Assembly: GCF_004664715.2 (NCBI RefSeq) | Contig: NC_051071.1 | Location: forward strand, 35,551,030-35,615,029 | Reading direction: 5' to 3' | DNA: 64,000 nucleotides | DNA from: Peromyscus leucopus | Taxonomy: Eukaryota > Chordata > Mammalia > Rodentia > Cricetidae | Shown: one piece after another, positions 12,499 through 23,790 of the stretch | Layout: each line of letters opens with the position of its first letter | How positions within the stretch are numbered: position 1 is the first letter of the stretch | Made by a program: the position numbers and the translations under genes | Notes under the pieces: generated by a model | What the model was told of the DNA's origin: nothing | Databases searched by the model: none | What the model saw: the letters and a program-made list of their open reading frames with translations, nothing else

Positions 12499-12548
12499 GG
12501 GTTGGGAATGTAACATATCTAAGGTTCTGGGTTGCATCCCCATCAGCC
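12497..12548 (+). mobile_element. Possible short ID-like tRNA-derived fragment
   Basis: 'AGGGGTTGGGAATGTAACAT' followed after a gap by 'AAGGTTCTGGGTTGCATCCC' recalls an ID element with its box B region. It lacks the middle part and an obvious A-tail. Only about 50 bases, so this is tentative. Confidence 0.35.
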
Positions 12549-12824
12549 CTTTCCACTAATTCGTTTCATGCCAAATTTGTCAAGTAATTTATATTTATGT
12601 ATCTACATGCAGATGCACAAAACATATTTTTCCTCCATTTTGAAACCTGTGGATGTCATAAGTCAAATAAAATATGAAGGTGTATGCACACATTTAGCAT
12701 GTAAAAAAAAATAAACAACTATTAAAGAAGTCAAGAGAATAGTGTGCTAGCAATACATGAACTCATTTGTATTTTCTCTCTTGTTTCAGTTTTATTAATT
12801 AACATTTTAAAGTTATTTTAAAAT

Positions 12825-12996
12825 CATTATTGTGTGTGTTTGTGTTTGCATGTGTGCTTTACTTCATGTGAACAAGTCAGTGAAGTACATGTGGAGTCTG
12901 TTCCCTCTTTCCATGTCACGTGGGTACCAGGCATGGAACTCAGGTCACTAGACTTTAGACAACTTTATGTCTTTATGTACTGGGTTTATCACCAGA
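12825..12996 (-). mobile_element. B3 SINE, antisense, diverged
   Basis: A TG-rich start (the 3' tail read backwards) leads to 'ACATGTGGAGTCTGTTCCCT', 'CCATGTCACGTGGGTACCAG', 'GGAACTCAGGTCACTAGACT' and a decayed head near 12990. This is the B3 order on the minus strand. Confidence 0.75.
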
Positions 12997-13705
12997 CAAA
13001 AAATATTTTATAAATTATTTTTTTTCTAGAAAACTAACATCTAACATTACTGGAAAGATACTGGTTTTGTATACATATTATCTGTTTTAGAAATGTTTGT
13101 ATTATATTGGTATTTGAGAATTATTTATATTATAATAATGAGAAATTAAGTCATTATAAGATAAATGCTGTTGTCATTTGTAAGCTTTTGATTAAATGAT
13201 AGAAGGATTGATATTCAGACTTATTGAATTGAAAACAATTGCATTTGTACTTTGTTCTTTTAATTTAATTATGGGTCTCTATTATCTTCTAATTCATTAA
13301 AAAAACAATGAGCTGGTTTGATCAATGCTTCAATATGAATTGAATTTTAATTTACTTGTGGCAGAAACATTAAATCTTTCCTTGGAAGTCCATGTCTTGA
13401 GAACTTTTACTCAGTCATGGCTTTATTATTCCAGCACTTTTTTTTCTACTAGAAAAGCAACTTCTTGAATTTCAAGATGTCTTATTAATTTATAAATGAT
13501 GTGTGCAAGAAAATAAATCCCAAACATGTATTACTGATAAAGAATTGGTGGAACTGACCTAGCCAATACACTTTATCTAGAAGTGTTCATAGGTGTGACA
13601 TGAAAGGCATTTCCCATGAAATTCTAACTGAAATGTGGTCTAACCCTAGAAATGGAAGCTGATCTGCTACCAAGACTCCAGGCTTAAAAGCTACTTCTGA
13701 TTTTC
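12997..13705. other. Unannotated AT-rich stretch
   Basis: No named repeat or exon seen. Contains several short A/T runs only. Confidence 0.4.
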
Positions 13706-14100
13706 ATTGCTTTCTTAGACATTGTTCGTGGTCAAGGGGCACCATGACCATGGTAACTCTTGTAAAAGAAAGTATTTAATTGGCAGCTTGCTTACAGTTT
13801 TAAAGGTTTAGTCCATTATCATGGTGGCATGGATCAGGGCATCGGGGAGCATAGTGCAGGCAAATGTGGTGCTGGAGAAGTAGCAAAGTGGTACATCCTT
13901 ACCAGTAGGCTCAAGAAAGAGACACGGGGTTTGATATGGGCTTTTAAAACCTCAGAGCCCACCCCCGGGGACATACTTCCTCCTACAAGGCCACACCTCT
14001 CAATTGTTCTCATCCTTTCAATAAGTGCCACTTCCTGGTGAATAAACATTCAAATATATGAGCACCATATATGGGTGCCATTCTCATTCAAATCACCACA
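13706..14100 (-). mobile_element. MaLR-like LTR, antisense
   Basis: Read forward it runs 'GGCACCATGACCATGGTAAC', 'AGTATTTAATTGGCAGCTTG', 'TTTAGTCCATTATCATGGTG', 'CAAGGCCACACCTCTCAATTG', and closes with 'CATTCAAATCACCACA'. That is a common rodent LTR-like repeat on the minus strand; its 3' tail in that orientation (GGTCATGGTG...) resembles ORR1. The family name is not certain. About 395 bp, little truncated. The two overlapping 70-codon frames inside it are chance. Confidence 0.7.
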
Positions 14101-14198
14101 ATTGCAGAAGCATAAAATGTCTAAATGTATAAATTTAAATTTAATGGTTGTGAGAACTAGAGTATTCCCCGTGGAGTAAATTTAGTAAGTGTATGGAT

Positions 14199-14217
14199 TT
14201 GTTGTTGTTGTTGTTGT
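14199..14217 (+). repeat. Short (TTG)n repeat
   Basis: Six uninterrupted TTG units. Confidence 0.9.
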
Positions 14218-15470
14218 GAATTTGTCAGAGCATCTTTTTCCACAAATGAAACATTATCTTCATTATTATCTTGGAAAGTATTATAGTAACTTTAAAGTCA
14301 AAACTGATTAAATATTTCACTGTGAGAATGGTGGTATCATTAGTGTTTCTGCATATTTTCACACACGTGCCAGAATTTATAACTGAAAACTAATTAGGCT
14401 TGAACAGCTAATAAATGATAAACTGATCTGAAGATATGAAGAAATAAATGATGGAGCTTGTACAGTATTTACTGTGATCCAAATATTGGCATCAAAGTCT
14501 AACTGAAATCCTTCCCTTAGTGAAAGAATAATGTGTTTGAAAATATTTGCTAAATGGTAGCTTCCAGGCAAGTTTGTATATAGATTGCTTAAATAAACAG
14601 CACCATTCAAGCAAGAAATAGAGCATTGAGGAACATGTACCATGCCTCTAGAAGAGCTGGGTTTTTATTTTATTACCCCATGTCCTATTATACCAGTTTC
14701 AGAGCATGTTAAAATTTCTTTAAGAAAACTGTGACATTTCAAATGGATGAACCTATTTTCTTCATTCAGTGCCTTAATGTGATTCAAAGCTTACAGGTCA
14801 CAGCTAGGTAAAGGGTATTTTTAATTAAATAATTATGGAAATATCACATCTTGATAAATTGTAATTATTGCTCGTTTATTCTCTTCACATATTTCAACTC
14901 AGTGTCAGTGGAGTTTATACATGGGAAGAAGGGGGGGCACTTACTGTTTTAATCAGAAGTACTCTGGAATTGAGCATTTCCAAAGCAGAATCCTTGATCT
15001 ATTCTGCAAGAACTCTAGGAACAATTGGTAGAGACAGCACAGAATAAGAATAGAGCAGAGTTGTGAGTCACTGACTAAAAACACACAAAGGCTTTGGAGG
15101 GTGAGCTCAAGGCACTTACAGGAGTCTGTCACTTTCTGATGGTCAGTTTGCCACTACCATAAACCAGCATAGACTTCTGTGACTACACAGAACACAGATT
15201 TTTCTGTGTTCAGTGAGGTACTAAGTGCTGTCCTTAGCAATAGGACCTTATCATCACAGATAGATATAATCAATAGCCTTGGTTGGATTCTTTGGCAATG
15301 TCCATGAGGCCCCTCTGGCCAACAACTCTTTTAGATGTAACTCATTACCATGTAACACTGGAGATTTCATTTGGTGGGAGAGATGTCCAGCTGGGGCTTT
15401 CTCTCCCTCATTATTTGGTGATTCCATTTATATATGTGTAACTTTTAAGAAGCTTCTACTATTTTAGGTT
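14218..15470. other. Unannotated stretch
   Basis: No nameable repeat. An 88-codon minus-strand frame at 14377-14643 has no recognised domain. GC rises slightly from 14940 to 15420 and that part reads as single-copy DNA. Confidence 0.4.
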
Positions 15471-15474
15471 TCCA

Positions 15475-16025
15475 CATAGCTATTCAAATGGCCCTTAATT
15501 TTAGCTACCCCACCCCTTAAGTCTCCTTTAATATCTCCTCCCCATTTGACCCTCCTGTTCCAGTCTCCCCACCCTGTCCATCCACAATTATCCATCCTAT
15601 TTCCCTTTCCAAGAGAGACTTCCTCCCTCCTCACTAATCCCTTATTCTATACCTAACCTCTGTGGTTATGGATTGCAGCCTGCTTATTGAAAATTTAAGA
15701 GCTAACATCCACACATAAACAAATATATATATATCATATTTCCCTTTTTGCGGGGTCTGGATTACTTCACTCAGGATATTTTTCTCCTGACTCTATCCAT
15801 TTACCTAAAACTTTCATGATTCCACTTTTCTAAACAGCTAAATAACATTCCATTGTGGAAATGCGCCACCTTTTCTTTAGCCATTCATATATTAAAGTAC
15901 ATCCAGGCTGTTTTCAACTCCTGGCTGCTATGAAAATAGCAGCAATGAATGTGTTTGAGCAAATGTCTGTGTAGTAGACATAAGGATGTATGTTCAAGAG
16001 TGGTACAGCTGGATCTTGAGTTAGG
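15475..16025 (-). mobile_element. L1 3' end, antisense (first of two adjacent)
   Basis: The pyrimidine-rich 15500-15660 is the L1 3' UTR polypurine tract read backwards. It is followed by 'TTACTTCACTCAGGATATTT', 'AACATTCCATTGTGGAAATG', 'TTCAACTCCTGGCTGCTATG' and 'AAGAGTGGTACAGCTGGATC', in the order of the reverse complement of a rodent L1 ORF2 end plus 3' UTR. Diverged and 5'-truncated. Confidence 0.85.
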
Positions 16026-16798
16026 TAATTATTTATTTCATTAATAATTTCATACATGCTATGACATGTTTTGATCAAATCCACTTTCCACTCCTTCTCG
16101 TCCATATTTCTCACTATTCCTCCATAGCACTGTTCTTCCTAACTCCATGTGCTCTGTTTGTTTCTCAAAGTCACTGAGTTCATTCAGTGCTACTTGTATG
16201 TGCATGGGTGTTGGAACATCTACTAGAGCATGTGTTTTCCTTAGGGTTTGCATCCCTGAAGCAAACTGATTCTACCTCCCCAGAATCCATCAGTTGCCAG
16301 TATCTGCTCCTCAGCAAGTGATAGGGCTTCCTGAGTCCCACCCTAGTCCATGCTGAGGCTTTGGCTGGCTTGATCTTGTGTAGGTTTTGTGCACACAGTT
16401 ACAGTAGCTGTGAGTTACATACCATCTGTGTACTGTATAGGAGATGATGTTCTGTTGTATGTTTAAAACTCTACGGCTCTTGTCATCTTCTACTATCTCT
16501 TTCCTGATGATCCCTGAGCCTTGGGTAATTAGGTGCTATATACGTGTCTTATTCAAAGCAGAGCATGGCAGTCTTATTTTTTGCACTTGGATAGGTATGG
16601 ATTTCTGTATTTATCATCATCTACTGCAAAAAGAAACTTCACTGATAAGACATGAGAGATCTATGGGTATAAATAAGTTAGGGACTTAGAAGGTATGTTC
16701 CCATTATGTCCATTTAACAGAATAACACAATTAGGTTTTATCTTAGAACTTATAACCCACAAATCTTTGTTCTATGGCTTATTTAAAAAATCACAGGC
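16026..16798 (-). mobile_element. L1 (Lx-type) 3' UTR, antisense (second of two adjacent)
   Basis: A second L1 3' end begins where the first stops. Its marks are 'TCAGCAAGTGATAGGGCTTC', 'GGCTGGCTTGATCTTGTGTAG', 'TTCCTGATGATCCCTGAGCC' and 'CATCTACTGCAAAAAGAAAC'. These follow the reverse complement of Lx 3' UTR. Two partial L1s in the same orientation lie head to tail, which suggests one inserted into or next to the other. Confidence 0.8.
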
Positions 16799-16968
16799 AT
16801 GAGTTATTTTATAAGAACTACCTGGGCCATCCATGAAGGCTACATCCTCGTGACATGGTCAGGTTCCACAGTCTTTGCCTTCAGACACCATAATACCAAG
16901 GATCAGGTTTCAGCACATGAGCTTGGGAGGAAAGCATACAATTCAGTCTATAGCTCACAATGTGTCAG
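16799..16968 (-). mobile_element. MLT1/MST-type MaLR LTR fragment, antisense
   Basis: 'TATTTTATAAGAACTACCTG' followed by 'GGCTACATCCTCGTGACATG', 'CAAGGATCAGGTTTCAGCAC' and 'ACAATTCAGTCTATAGC' matches the reverse complement of old MLT1/MST LTRs in order and spacing. It belongs to the mammal-wide layer. Confidence 0.75.
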
Positions 16969-17134
16969 AAAATACCCCAGTTCTGACAAGTATCCATCAT
17001 TTAAATAGGCAAAGGGAATCCTGTTTAATCCCAGTTGTTTAGAGCAAAACACATAGGGCTCATGATATTGTTTTTAAAACTACCAAAGTATACTATAAAA
17101 TTATATACATTATAAAATACAACAATAATACATG

Positions 17135-17562
17135 TTACTTGTGGTGATTAGTTTTATGTGAATTTGACACAAGCTAGAGTTATCTGCAAGGAGATACCTT
17201 CAATTGAGAAATGTCACCATAAGATTGATCTGTAGGGCATTTTCTCAATTAGTGATCAATTGGGAGGGTCCAGTCTCTTGTGGGTGGTGTAGTCCCAGGG
17301 CTGGTGATCCTGAGTTCTATAAGAAAGCAGAATGAACAAGTCATAATGAACAAATTAGTAAACAGTACCATTCTGTTGTCTCTGCATCAGCTTCTACCCC
17401 CAGATTCCTGCTCTGGAGAGCCTGCTTGAGTTCCTGTCCTGACTTTCTTCAATGATGTATAACAATGCAGAAATGTAAGCCTAATAAGCCATTTCCTCTT
17501 CAATTTGCCTCTTGGTCATGGTGTTTCATCAGAGCCATAGAAACCCTACCTAAGACACTACT
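17135..17562 (+). mobile_element. ORR1 LTR (ERVL-MaLR), sense, complete
   Basis: The LTR is 17140-17557 (418 bp). It begins 'TGTGGTGATTAGTTTTATGTG' and runs through 'TTGACACAAGCTAGAGTTATC', 'GGGCTGGTGATCCTGAGTTC', 'TATAAGAAAGCAGAATGAAC' and 'TTGGTCATGGTGTTTCATC', ending 'CCTACCTAAGACA'. This is the ORR1 order, and ORR1 is a rodent non-autonomous ERVL-MaLR. Flanks TTACT (17135-17139) and CTACT (17558-17562) match 4 of 5, the TSD size expected for ERVL. It is a solo LTR with no internal sequence. Confidence 0.95.
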
Positions 17563-17822
17563 CCATCTTCACTTGATACTAAGGTGTAGGTATATTTCAC
17601 CCAAATAGAACTTATAGCACTAATATTCAAAATAAAATGTTGTGTAAATATGATGCATCTAATATTCTGGTGATTTTATTCTCATCACTGTCTGAATTTC
17701 CAAATGTAGCAGTTTCTGTCAGCATGCAAATTTTGCTTGTACAAGTTCCAATATCTATGTGAAAATTTCATTTGACTTTTTACTGTCTAAAGAACTTTCT
17801 AGCACCTCAACATTGAAAGTGT
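17563..17822. other. Unannotated AT-rich stretch
   Basis: Nothing recognised. Separates the ORR1 LTR from the next B1. Confidence 0.4.
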
Positions 17823-17833
17823 AGTTTGACTCA

Positions 17834-17869
<36 letters not shown>

Positions 17870-18030
17870 GTTTTTCGAGACAGGGTTTCTCTGCGTAGCT
17901 TTGCGCCTTTCCTGGAGCTCACTTGGTAGCCCAGGCTGGCCTCGAACTCACAGAAATCCGCCTGGCTCTGCCTCCCGAGTGCTGGGATTAAAGGTGTGCG
18001 CCACCACTGCCCGGCAGTTTGACTCATCTT
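17823..18030 (-). mobile_element. B1 SINE, antisense, full length with perfect 15-bp TSD
   Basis: A T-run at 17836-17868 precedes the reversed B1, which includes 'GCGTAGCTTTGCGCCTTTCC' and 'CTCACTTGGTAGCCCAGGC', the right-end variant I associate with cricetid B1. The element closes with 'GCGCCACCACTGCCCGGC'. Identical 15-mers AGTTTGACTCATCTT flank it at 17823-17837 and 18016-18030. CpG sites are largely intact, so it is recent. It carries the internal Pol III promoter typical of B1. Confidence 0.97.
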
Positions 18031-18149
18031 AAAAATATGTATTATTGAAATTTCTTTCACTTGGGGTAAGTTTCAATCTTTGGGGTCTATTTATCCCAGT
18101 GAAAATTTAACCATCATTCCCACTATCATTGTCTTATGTAATGACACAT

Positions 18150-18400
18150 ATCATGTTTCTTTATATCACTAGTTGTCAGTAGTTTGATTATAATGTCCCT
18201 TAGTGTGGTTTTCTGATGTTTCTTTTGCTTGGTATCAACTAAGCTTGTTGTATCTCTATGATTATAGTTGTCTTGGGTATTTATGCACTTATTATTTCTT
18301 CACATAATTATTCTGTACTCTGCACCTCCTATCTATTTTACTGTGGGGCCCTTTCTATATATACTACATGCATGGATTTACTTGATACTTTTTTTAAGTC
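18150..18400 (-). mobile_element. Possible old antisense L1M/HAL1 fragment
   Basis: 'TTTTGCTTGGTATCAACTAAG' and 'TTGTTGTATCTCTATGATTAT' followed by a TTATTATTTCTTCACATAAT phrase recall the antisense of mammal-wide L1M/HAL1 sequence. Very diverged; the limits are guesses. The 110-codon frame at 18268-18600 that overlaps it is a leucine/serine-rich translation of pyrimidine-rich DNA and is not credible as a gene. Confidence 0.4.
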
Positions 18401-19010
18401 ATTTAAGTAAGTTGTTTGCACTCTCTCCTTTTGTCCTCTTCCTTCCCACTGTCATCCCTGTCTCTTCCTTCTCCCTCATTTTGTCCTACCTCTTCCTCTC
18501 TCCTTATTTCTCAGGCAACATTCCTCTCTCACTATCTCTGTCTCTACTTTCTAATTATCTGTACACAATGCCGTTTTCTTTTTGCAAACATTTTATTTGA
18601 TTTTATGCTCAGTCTATGAAATTTGGAAACACTCCAGATGTTTGTTTTTACCTTTAGAAGTTAAAATTGCTGATATTTTATATATATAATTTCCCTTCTT
18701 GTTATATACTTTACAGTGATTTTTATTAGATTTAAAACTATGTCATGTCCATGCATGTGGGTATACTTTCTGTACAATCTCCAGTTCCAATTTTATGACT
18801 GATATTTTAGTCTCAATTCTTGGTTAATTTCTGGTTAATTTCTGATTTAACAGTTGATCAAATGATAGATACTATGCTTGTTTATGAGTGCTATATTTTT
18901 AAATATGTTGTATGTGGTTTCATATTTAAAATTACTTGTAAATCAATATACTTTTGCAGAAGTTTTATTATGTACTCCATTAAGAGACTTTTGGCATATA
19001 TTTTCTTGTT
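18401..19010. other. Pyrimidine-rich then AT-rich stretch
   Basis: CT-rich from 18420 to 18550 on the plus strand, then AT-rich. No named feature. Confidence 0.4.
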
Positions 19011-19014
19011 TTCT

Positions 19015-19545
19015 CTTTTTTTTTTACAAAGGAATTTTATTATTCATTTTACATACCATTCACAGATGCCCCTCTTCCCTTCTCCCACCCCTCCAGCCTT
19101 CCCACCCCAAGCATTCCCTACTACAAGATGGTAAGGCCTCCCTTGTGGAGTCAGCAGTGCCTGGAACATTCAGTAGAGGCAGATCCAAGCCCCTCTTCCT
19201 GCATTAAGGCTGTGCAAGGTGTCCTACAATAGGTAGTCAGCTCCAAAAGGCCAGCTCATGTACCAAGGATGGATCCTGATCCTACTGCTAGGGCCCCCTT
19301 AAGCAGATTATGCTACACAACTGTCTTGCTTATGCAGAGGGTCTAGTCTAGTCCCATGGAGGCTCTACAGGTGTTGGTCTAAATTTCATGAGTTCCCACT
19401 AGTTTGGGTTTGGTTGTCTTTGTAGGTTTCCCTATCATGATCTTGATGCCCTTTGCTCATAGAGTCCCTCTTCTCTCTGTTCGACTGGACTCCTAGAGCT
19501 TGGCCTGGTGTTCAGCTGTGGATATTTTCATTTCTACTATTTGAC
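19015..19545 (-). mobile_element. L1 3' UTR end, antisense
   Basis: A T-run (19017-19025) leads into 'ATTTTACATACCATTCACAG', a C-rich 'CTTCTCCCACCCCTCCAGCC' tract, 'GCAGATCCAAGCCCCTCTTC', 'CCAGCTCATGTACCAAGGATG', 'CAGAGGGTCTAGTCTAGTCC' and 'GCCTGGTGTTCAGCTGTGG'. This is the reverse complement of a muroid L1 3' UTR read from its terminus inward. Truncated at the 5' side; moderately young. The 104- and 109-codon frames here are translations of the L1 tail. Confidence 0.9.
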
Positions 19546-22020
19546 ATTGTATTTTAATTGAACAAATGATTATATGTTGTAAATATTTATTGATAAATTA
19601 AATTAATTTTAAGAAATATATTTTGATGATAATAATTATAATGTTACAGTATTCCTTGTTAAATGCATATGAGCTTTTTAAGCTGGTATTTGCTGTGGAT
19701 TGCTATGAGAACTTTATGGATTATGTTAATTTTCTTGGTATTTTTACATTCATGTGTTCTATGATTACTGGTGAAGTTTCTAGATTTATATAAGTTTCCC
19801 AAATTTTCTGTTCCTCACAAAAATGATTAGTGGAGTGAGCTTGTGAGTTCTTGAGTTAAGGGGTTAGGGGAGAGCAGGAGATTGGATTGCTACATTGCCT
19901 TAGTTCCTAAAAGCAATCTCAATAATTGTCATTTCAGTACTTCCCTATCTCTGCCATTCTTGATGTATTGGAAGGTGAGTATCCCCATGGATTTGCAGCT
20001 ATTAAAATAATCTCTCTCCCTTTACTGCACATAAACTATGTTTTTATATGCATATTATGTTTTTAGGTTTCATTGATTTTTCTGTGATTCTGAGTTCATG
20101 TGTCCAAGTGTATATTGATATAAAGGAGATGTCTGAGTTTATACCAGAGCTCTCTGCAGCTTTATCTACAAATAATTAACCATCATACACATTTGTCTTA
20201 CTCAGCTTAGGAAAAAATCCTTACCCCATAGCCAGAATTGTTTAATTATAAAAAGCAAGTTTCTAAAATCCCAAATATCCTTCAGGGCCTAACATGACCT
20301 ATAACTTAATGCTAATTCCTAACATCTACTGGAGGTCTCATATGTACCTCCATGGGTATATATATTGAAACTTGGTAAACATATGTGTAAACCAAAAAAA
20401 TAAATCATTGTTTCTTAACTATTAATTTTTTTAGGAACTAACCCAGGAATTCAAAAACAACAATATAATCTAGCCTAATATACACAAATACATATATGCA
20501 TACACATGATAATGATTATGATATGCATACAGAACAATGACTATTTTATACGAAATATGGCTAAACCAATAATGAATATTCAATGAACTGGAATGTTTTT
20601 CAGAGTAGCTTAATTTTATTTACTCTTTTCTTTTTAGCAATTCCTGTCCCCCTTTCAGTTCATTTTCTCAAAAATCACTTGACAACTGTTCATTCTTATT
20701 TTGAATCAAAGTACTTTTGCTGATTCAGACAGGATACTACTCTGGTTCATTTTATTACTCTCTGATTTGATAAAAAAAAACTGTATTGTTTATATCCGCC
20801 TTTATTTCAGTTTGTCTTAGGATTTTAATTCTTTCATAGTAAAGAAGTACAAAAAAAATTCTCTTGCATTAGATTTCAAGAATGAGATAAAATTAAATGG
20901 ATACCTATTTCAACAAAAATACCTTTTATTTAAATGATACAATTCTTTTAGGAGAGAATTCTTAATGTTTTCAGTAAAATGACTTACTTTTGAATTGTTT
21001 AATTGCAGACCAGAATGAAATATGGAAGAAGATGGACTTAGATTTGGTATCATTTGTCCACTTAACATATTTCCCTAAACTAAGTTTCACAGAGTGGGAA
21101 ACTTCTGCTTCCAAAGCTGTAATTACAGTATGGACCTCCCTATAAGATTTATGTACAACCAGTTACAATAGTATGATTTATGGTCTGTATTATCCAGGAC
21201 AAATGAATTTACATTTTAGTCTCTGAAAATTACTTATTTGATTTAAAGAAGATACCAACACAGAAAGAAATTCATTAGTGTTCAACACAAAAAAGATGGC
21301 TCAACAAATATCTTTTGAAAGATGGATTAAATAAGGAAATAGGTAATTGTTCTGCAATTCCAAATATTTTCTGAATTGTTATAACATATCTAGTATACAT
21401 TTATATGTATAGTAATCTAGAAATGTATTTTTCTTTTCCATCTTCTTCTGGTTGTATAATTTGATTAAGACTTGGAATCTCAGTTAATGATCAAGTGTCA
21501 AGTGCATAGTGTTTAGGTGAGGTGACACCTGTAGCTGGGGTGATGACCACAAACAGAAGATACTGAGATCCCTAATGAGGGGCCTCAATCCTCGTTCTTC
21601 CTCAAGATGACTTAAGATCAGCACTCAAATTCCAGATAAACTCTACAGTAATGATACCTTTGGGCAAATTACGATTTTTTCTGAATGCCATTCCAATTTA
21701 TTTCTTTATGTAAGGTTCTCACGTTGTATTTTTATTTACAAAGGATCAGTTTTTGGTAAGTCCCATTCTATAAACAATCTTGTTTTAGGTAGCACAAGAG
21801 TGCACACAATCCAAAGAATAGCAATGCCCTCTAAAAATGAATATTTTAGAGGAAATACAAACAAATTTTTTAACCAGAGGAAAAGTTTGACTAAACAGTG
21901 CTTTGTTATGCCAAAAGGGATGTCAGAAGAACTAATGAGGCTAAATCAATGTGGTCTTACTTTGAGATTAGTAGAGTTGAAATTGTTTTTCCTGCTATTA
22001 AATATGATATCTAATTTATT
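19546..22020. other. Long AT-rich stretch without recognised features
   Basis: No repeat I can name over about 2.5 kb, apart from brief TA/CA-rich patches near 20345 and 20485-20510. The 21500-21660 part has higher GC and could be single-copy. Confidence 0.4.
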
Positions 22021-22208
22021 AAGAAGCTGGCCGGGCGGTGGTGGCGCATGCCTTTAATTCCAGCACTCGGGAGGCAGATCCAGGCGGATCTCTGTGAGTT
22101 CGAGGCCAGCCTGGGCTACCAAGTGAGTCCCGGGAAAGACGCAAAGCTACACAGAGAAACCCTATCTCGAAAAACCAAAAAAAATAAATAAATAAAAAAA
22201 GAAGCTGG
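22021..22208 (+). mobile_element. B1 SINE, sense, full length with 10-bp TSD
   Basis: The element starts 'GCCGGGCGGTGGTGGCGCAT', includes the cricetid-like 'GGGCTACCAAGTGAG' and 'GACGCAAAGCTACACAGAG', and ends in an A/TAAA-rich tail (22176-22198). AAGAAGCTGG flanks it at 22021-22030 and 22199-22208. Box A/box B type Pol III promoter positions are intact in the left half by eye. CpGs are well kept, so a recent insertion. Confidence 0.97.
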
Positions 22209-22244
22209 TAGGGTACACAATGTTTTACATGTGATGTTTTATTT

Positions 22245-22335
22245 CATCTTTACTGAGTAGATTAAAAATCCCTCTTTTATAGACATACAACTGAAGAGGA
22301 GAGAGGTTAAATAATTTTCTCATACATTTCAAAAT
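22245..22335 (-). mobile_element. MIR-like SINE fragment, antisense
   Basis: 'CTTTTATAGACATACAACTG' and 'AGAGGAGAGAGGTTAAATAA' resemble the reverse of the MIR core ('TTACAGATGAGGAAACTGAGG...AGAGGTTAAGTAACTTGC'). Strongly diverged. Confidence 0.55.
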
Positions 22336-22699
22336 AAGGGAGCTTTTACCCTGCCATGGTTCCACAGTTATCACAATGACCTCATCAGGATCTTAACATC
22401 TTTGTTGCTAGTCCCATACATATGATATATCTTTATACTGCTCCAGTTTAAAAGCAATTGGAAGCTCATAGCAAAAGTAGACAGAATGTATGGAGAATTT
22501 TCATGTATTCCAGCTAGTATTGTAAAAGCACATCTCAAATAGAATGGTGCCTTTCTGACGATTAATTTCTGACGAACATCATCACCCAGGATTCGATATT
22601 AACACTAGGGAACTTTCTTCTGGTTGCATGTAGCAATGATTGTGGACAAATGTATGATGTCATATGCCCATCATTTTAGCTTCATACAAATTTCTACAA

Positions 22700-23244
22700 C
22701 TGCAAACGTGGTTTTGCTCTATATATTTGTCTCACTTATCCTTCTCCGAAGATCTGTGATTAGGAGCAACATTTTGTGTGCCTGGTTGCCATCTGTTTAT
22801 CTTATTTGGTGAGGTGTCTGTTAAAATGTCCCACCTATTTATTGAGTTATGTCTCTCCTTTATCAAGTGTTAAGAATCATTTGTATTTGGGGGACAAAGG
22901 TCCTTTAATTGTAATGTCCTCCCCATGTATTTTCTTCCAACTCGTGACTTACCTTTTCATCTCTTTATACTGTCTTACTCAAAAGAGAAAATTTTGACCT
23001 TAATAATGTACAGCACATCAATCATTTCTTTTGCATATTGTATCTTTGAAACTTTATCTAAAAAAGCCATTATGTCTCACAAGATAATGTTTTGTCTATT
23101 TTACCATTTATGACTTTTATATTTTTGCATTTTACATATAGTTCTATAATCAATTTAGAGTTAATTTAAGATATAATGTATATGTCTATATTTCTCTCCC
23201 TTCTTTTGATATCTAGCACCTCCAGGCCAATTAGTTGTTTAGGT
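22700..23244 (-). mobile_element. Old L1M 3' region, antisense (left part)
   Basis: 'GGTGAGGTGTCTGTTAAAATG', 'CCACCTATTTATTGAGTTATG' and 'ATATAGTTCTATAATCAATTT' followed by 'AGAGTTAATTTAAGATATAAT' follow the antisense order of mammal-wide L1MA/L1MB 3' ends. The element is interrupted by the LTR at 23251-23599 and resumes at 23606. Confidence 0.75.
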
Positions 23245-23605
23245 GCTTTGTGCTGTGGGATGTTCTGCATGGCAAATGTGTTAATAAATAAAAGACTGAT
23301 TGGCCAGTAGCCAGACAGGAAGTATAGGCAGGACTAACAGAGAGGACAATTGAAGGAACAGGAAGGGAAGAGAGAAACTGCCTGCAGCCGCCGCCAGAAC
23401 AAGAAAGATGTAAGGTACCAGTAAGCCATGAGCAAAGTATATATTAATAGAAATAGGCCAAATATAAGAGCTAGACAGTGATAGGCCTGAGCTAATGGAC
23501 AAGCAGTTAAAATAATATAAGCGTCTGTATGTTTATTTTATAAGTGGGCTAAGGGACTGCCAGGGTTTGGTGGGACCCAGAGAAAAAACTGCATCTACAG
23601 CTCTG
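23245..23605 (+). mobile_element. Solo LTR, TGCTGTGGGATG family (copy 1), 6-bp TSD
   Basis: The 349-bp LTR 23251-23599 runs from 'TGCTGTGGGATGTTCTGCATG' through 'GATTGGCCAGTAGCCAGACAG' and 'AAGCAGTTAAAATAATATAAG' to a CTACA end. Flanks GCTTTG (23245-23250) and GCTCTG (23600-23605) match 5 of 6, a length typical of class II (ERVK-like) insertions. It shares this structure with 39166-39513. No internal genes, so it arose by LTR-LTR recombination or is non-autonomous. It splits an older antisense L1M. Confidence 0.88.
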
Positions 23606-23790
23606 TCCTATTTTAATGTCCTTGTTTCACTGTTAAAGACAAACTGACTAGATTTATTGACTGCTATTTTTGAGTTATCTGTATCATTCATTTACATTTG
23701 TGTCTCTTTTTTCGAAATACCACACTGTCTTGATTACTATATATATTTTTTAAAAGTCTTGGTGTTTATAAAATTGTTGACAGTAGTAAT
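23606..23790 (-). mobile_element. Old L1M 3' region, antisense (right part)
   Basis: 'GAAATACCACACTGTCTTGA' and 'TTACTATATATATTTTTTAAAAG' continue the antisense L1M sequence interrupted by the LTR on the left. The same consensus places this directly beyond the left part. Confidence 0.75.

Noticed and set aside
12497..12548. tRNA-like sequence
   Set aside because: Only fragments of box A/B-like sequence; no cloverleaf; at best an ID-type relic.
18268..18600. 110-codon frame rich in Leu, Ser and Phe that looks like membrane protein
   Set aside because: Pyrimidine-rich DNA gives such translations; no homolog recognised and no conserved spacing of segments.
18878..19207. 104- and 109-codon plus-strand frames ending in a Pro-rich stretch
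   Set aside because: The Pro-rich part is the C-rich reversed polypurine tract of the L1 at 19015-19545.
23281..23502. 73-codon minus-strand frame, hydrophobic
   Set aside because: It is the complement of the solo LTR 23251-23599.
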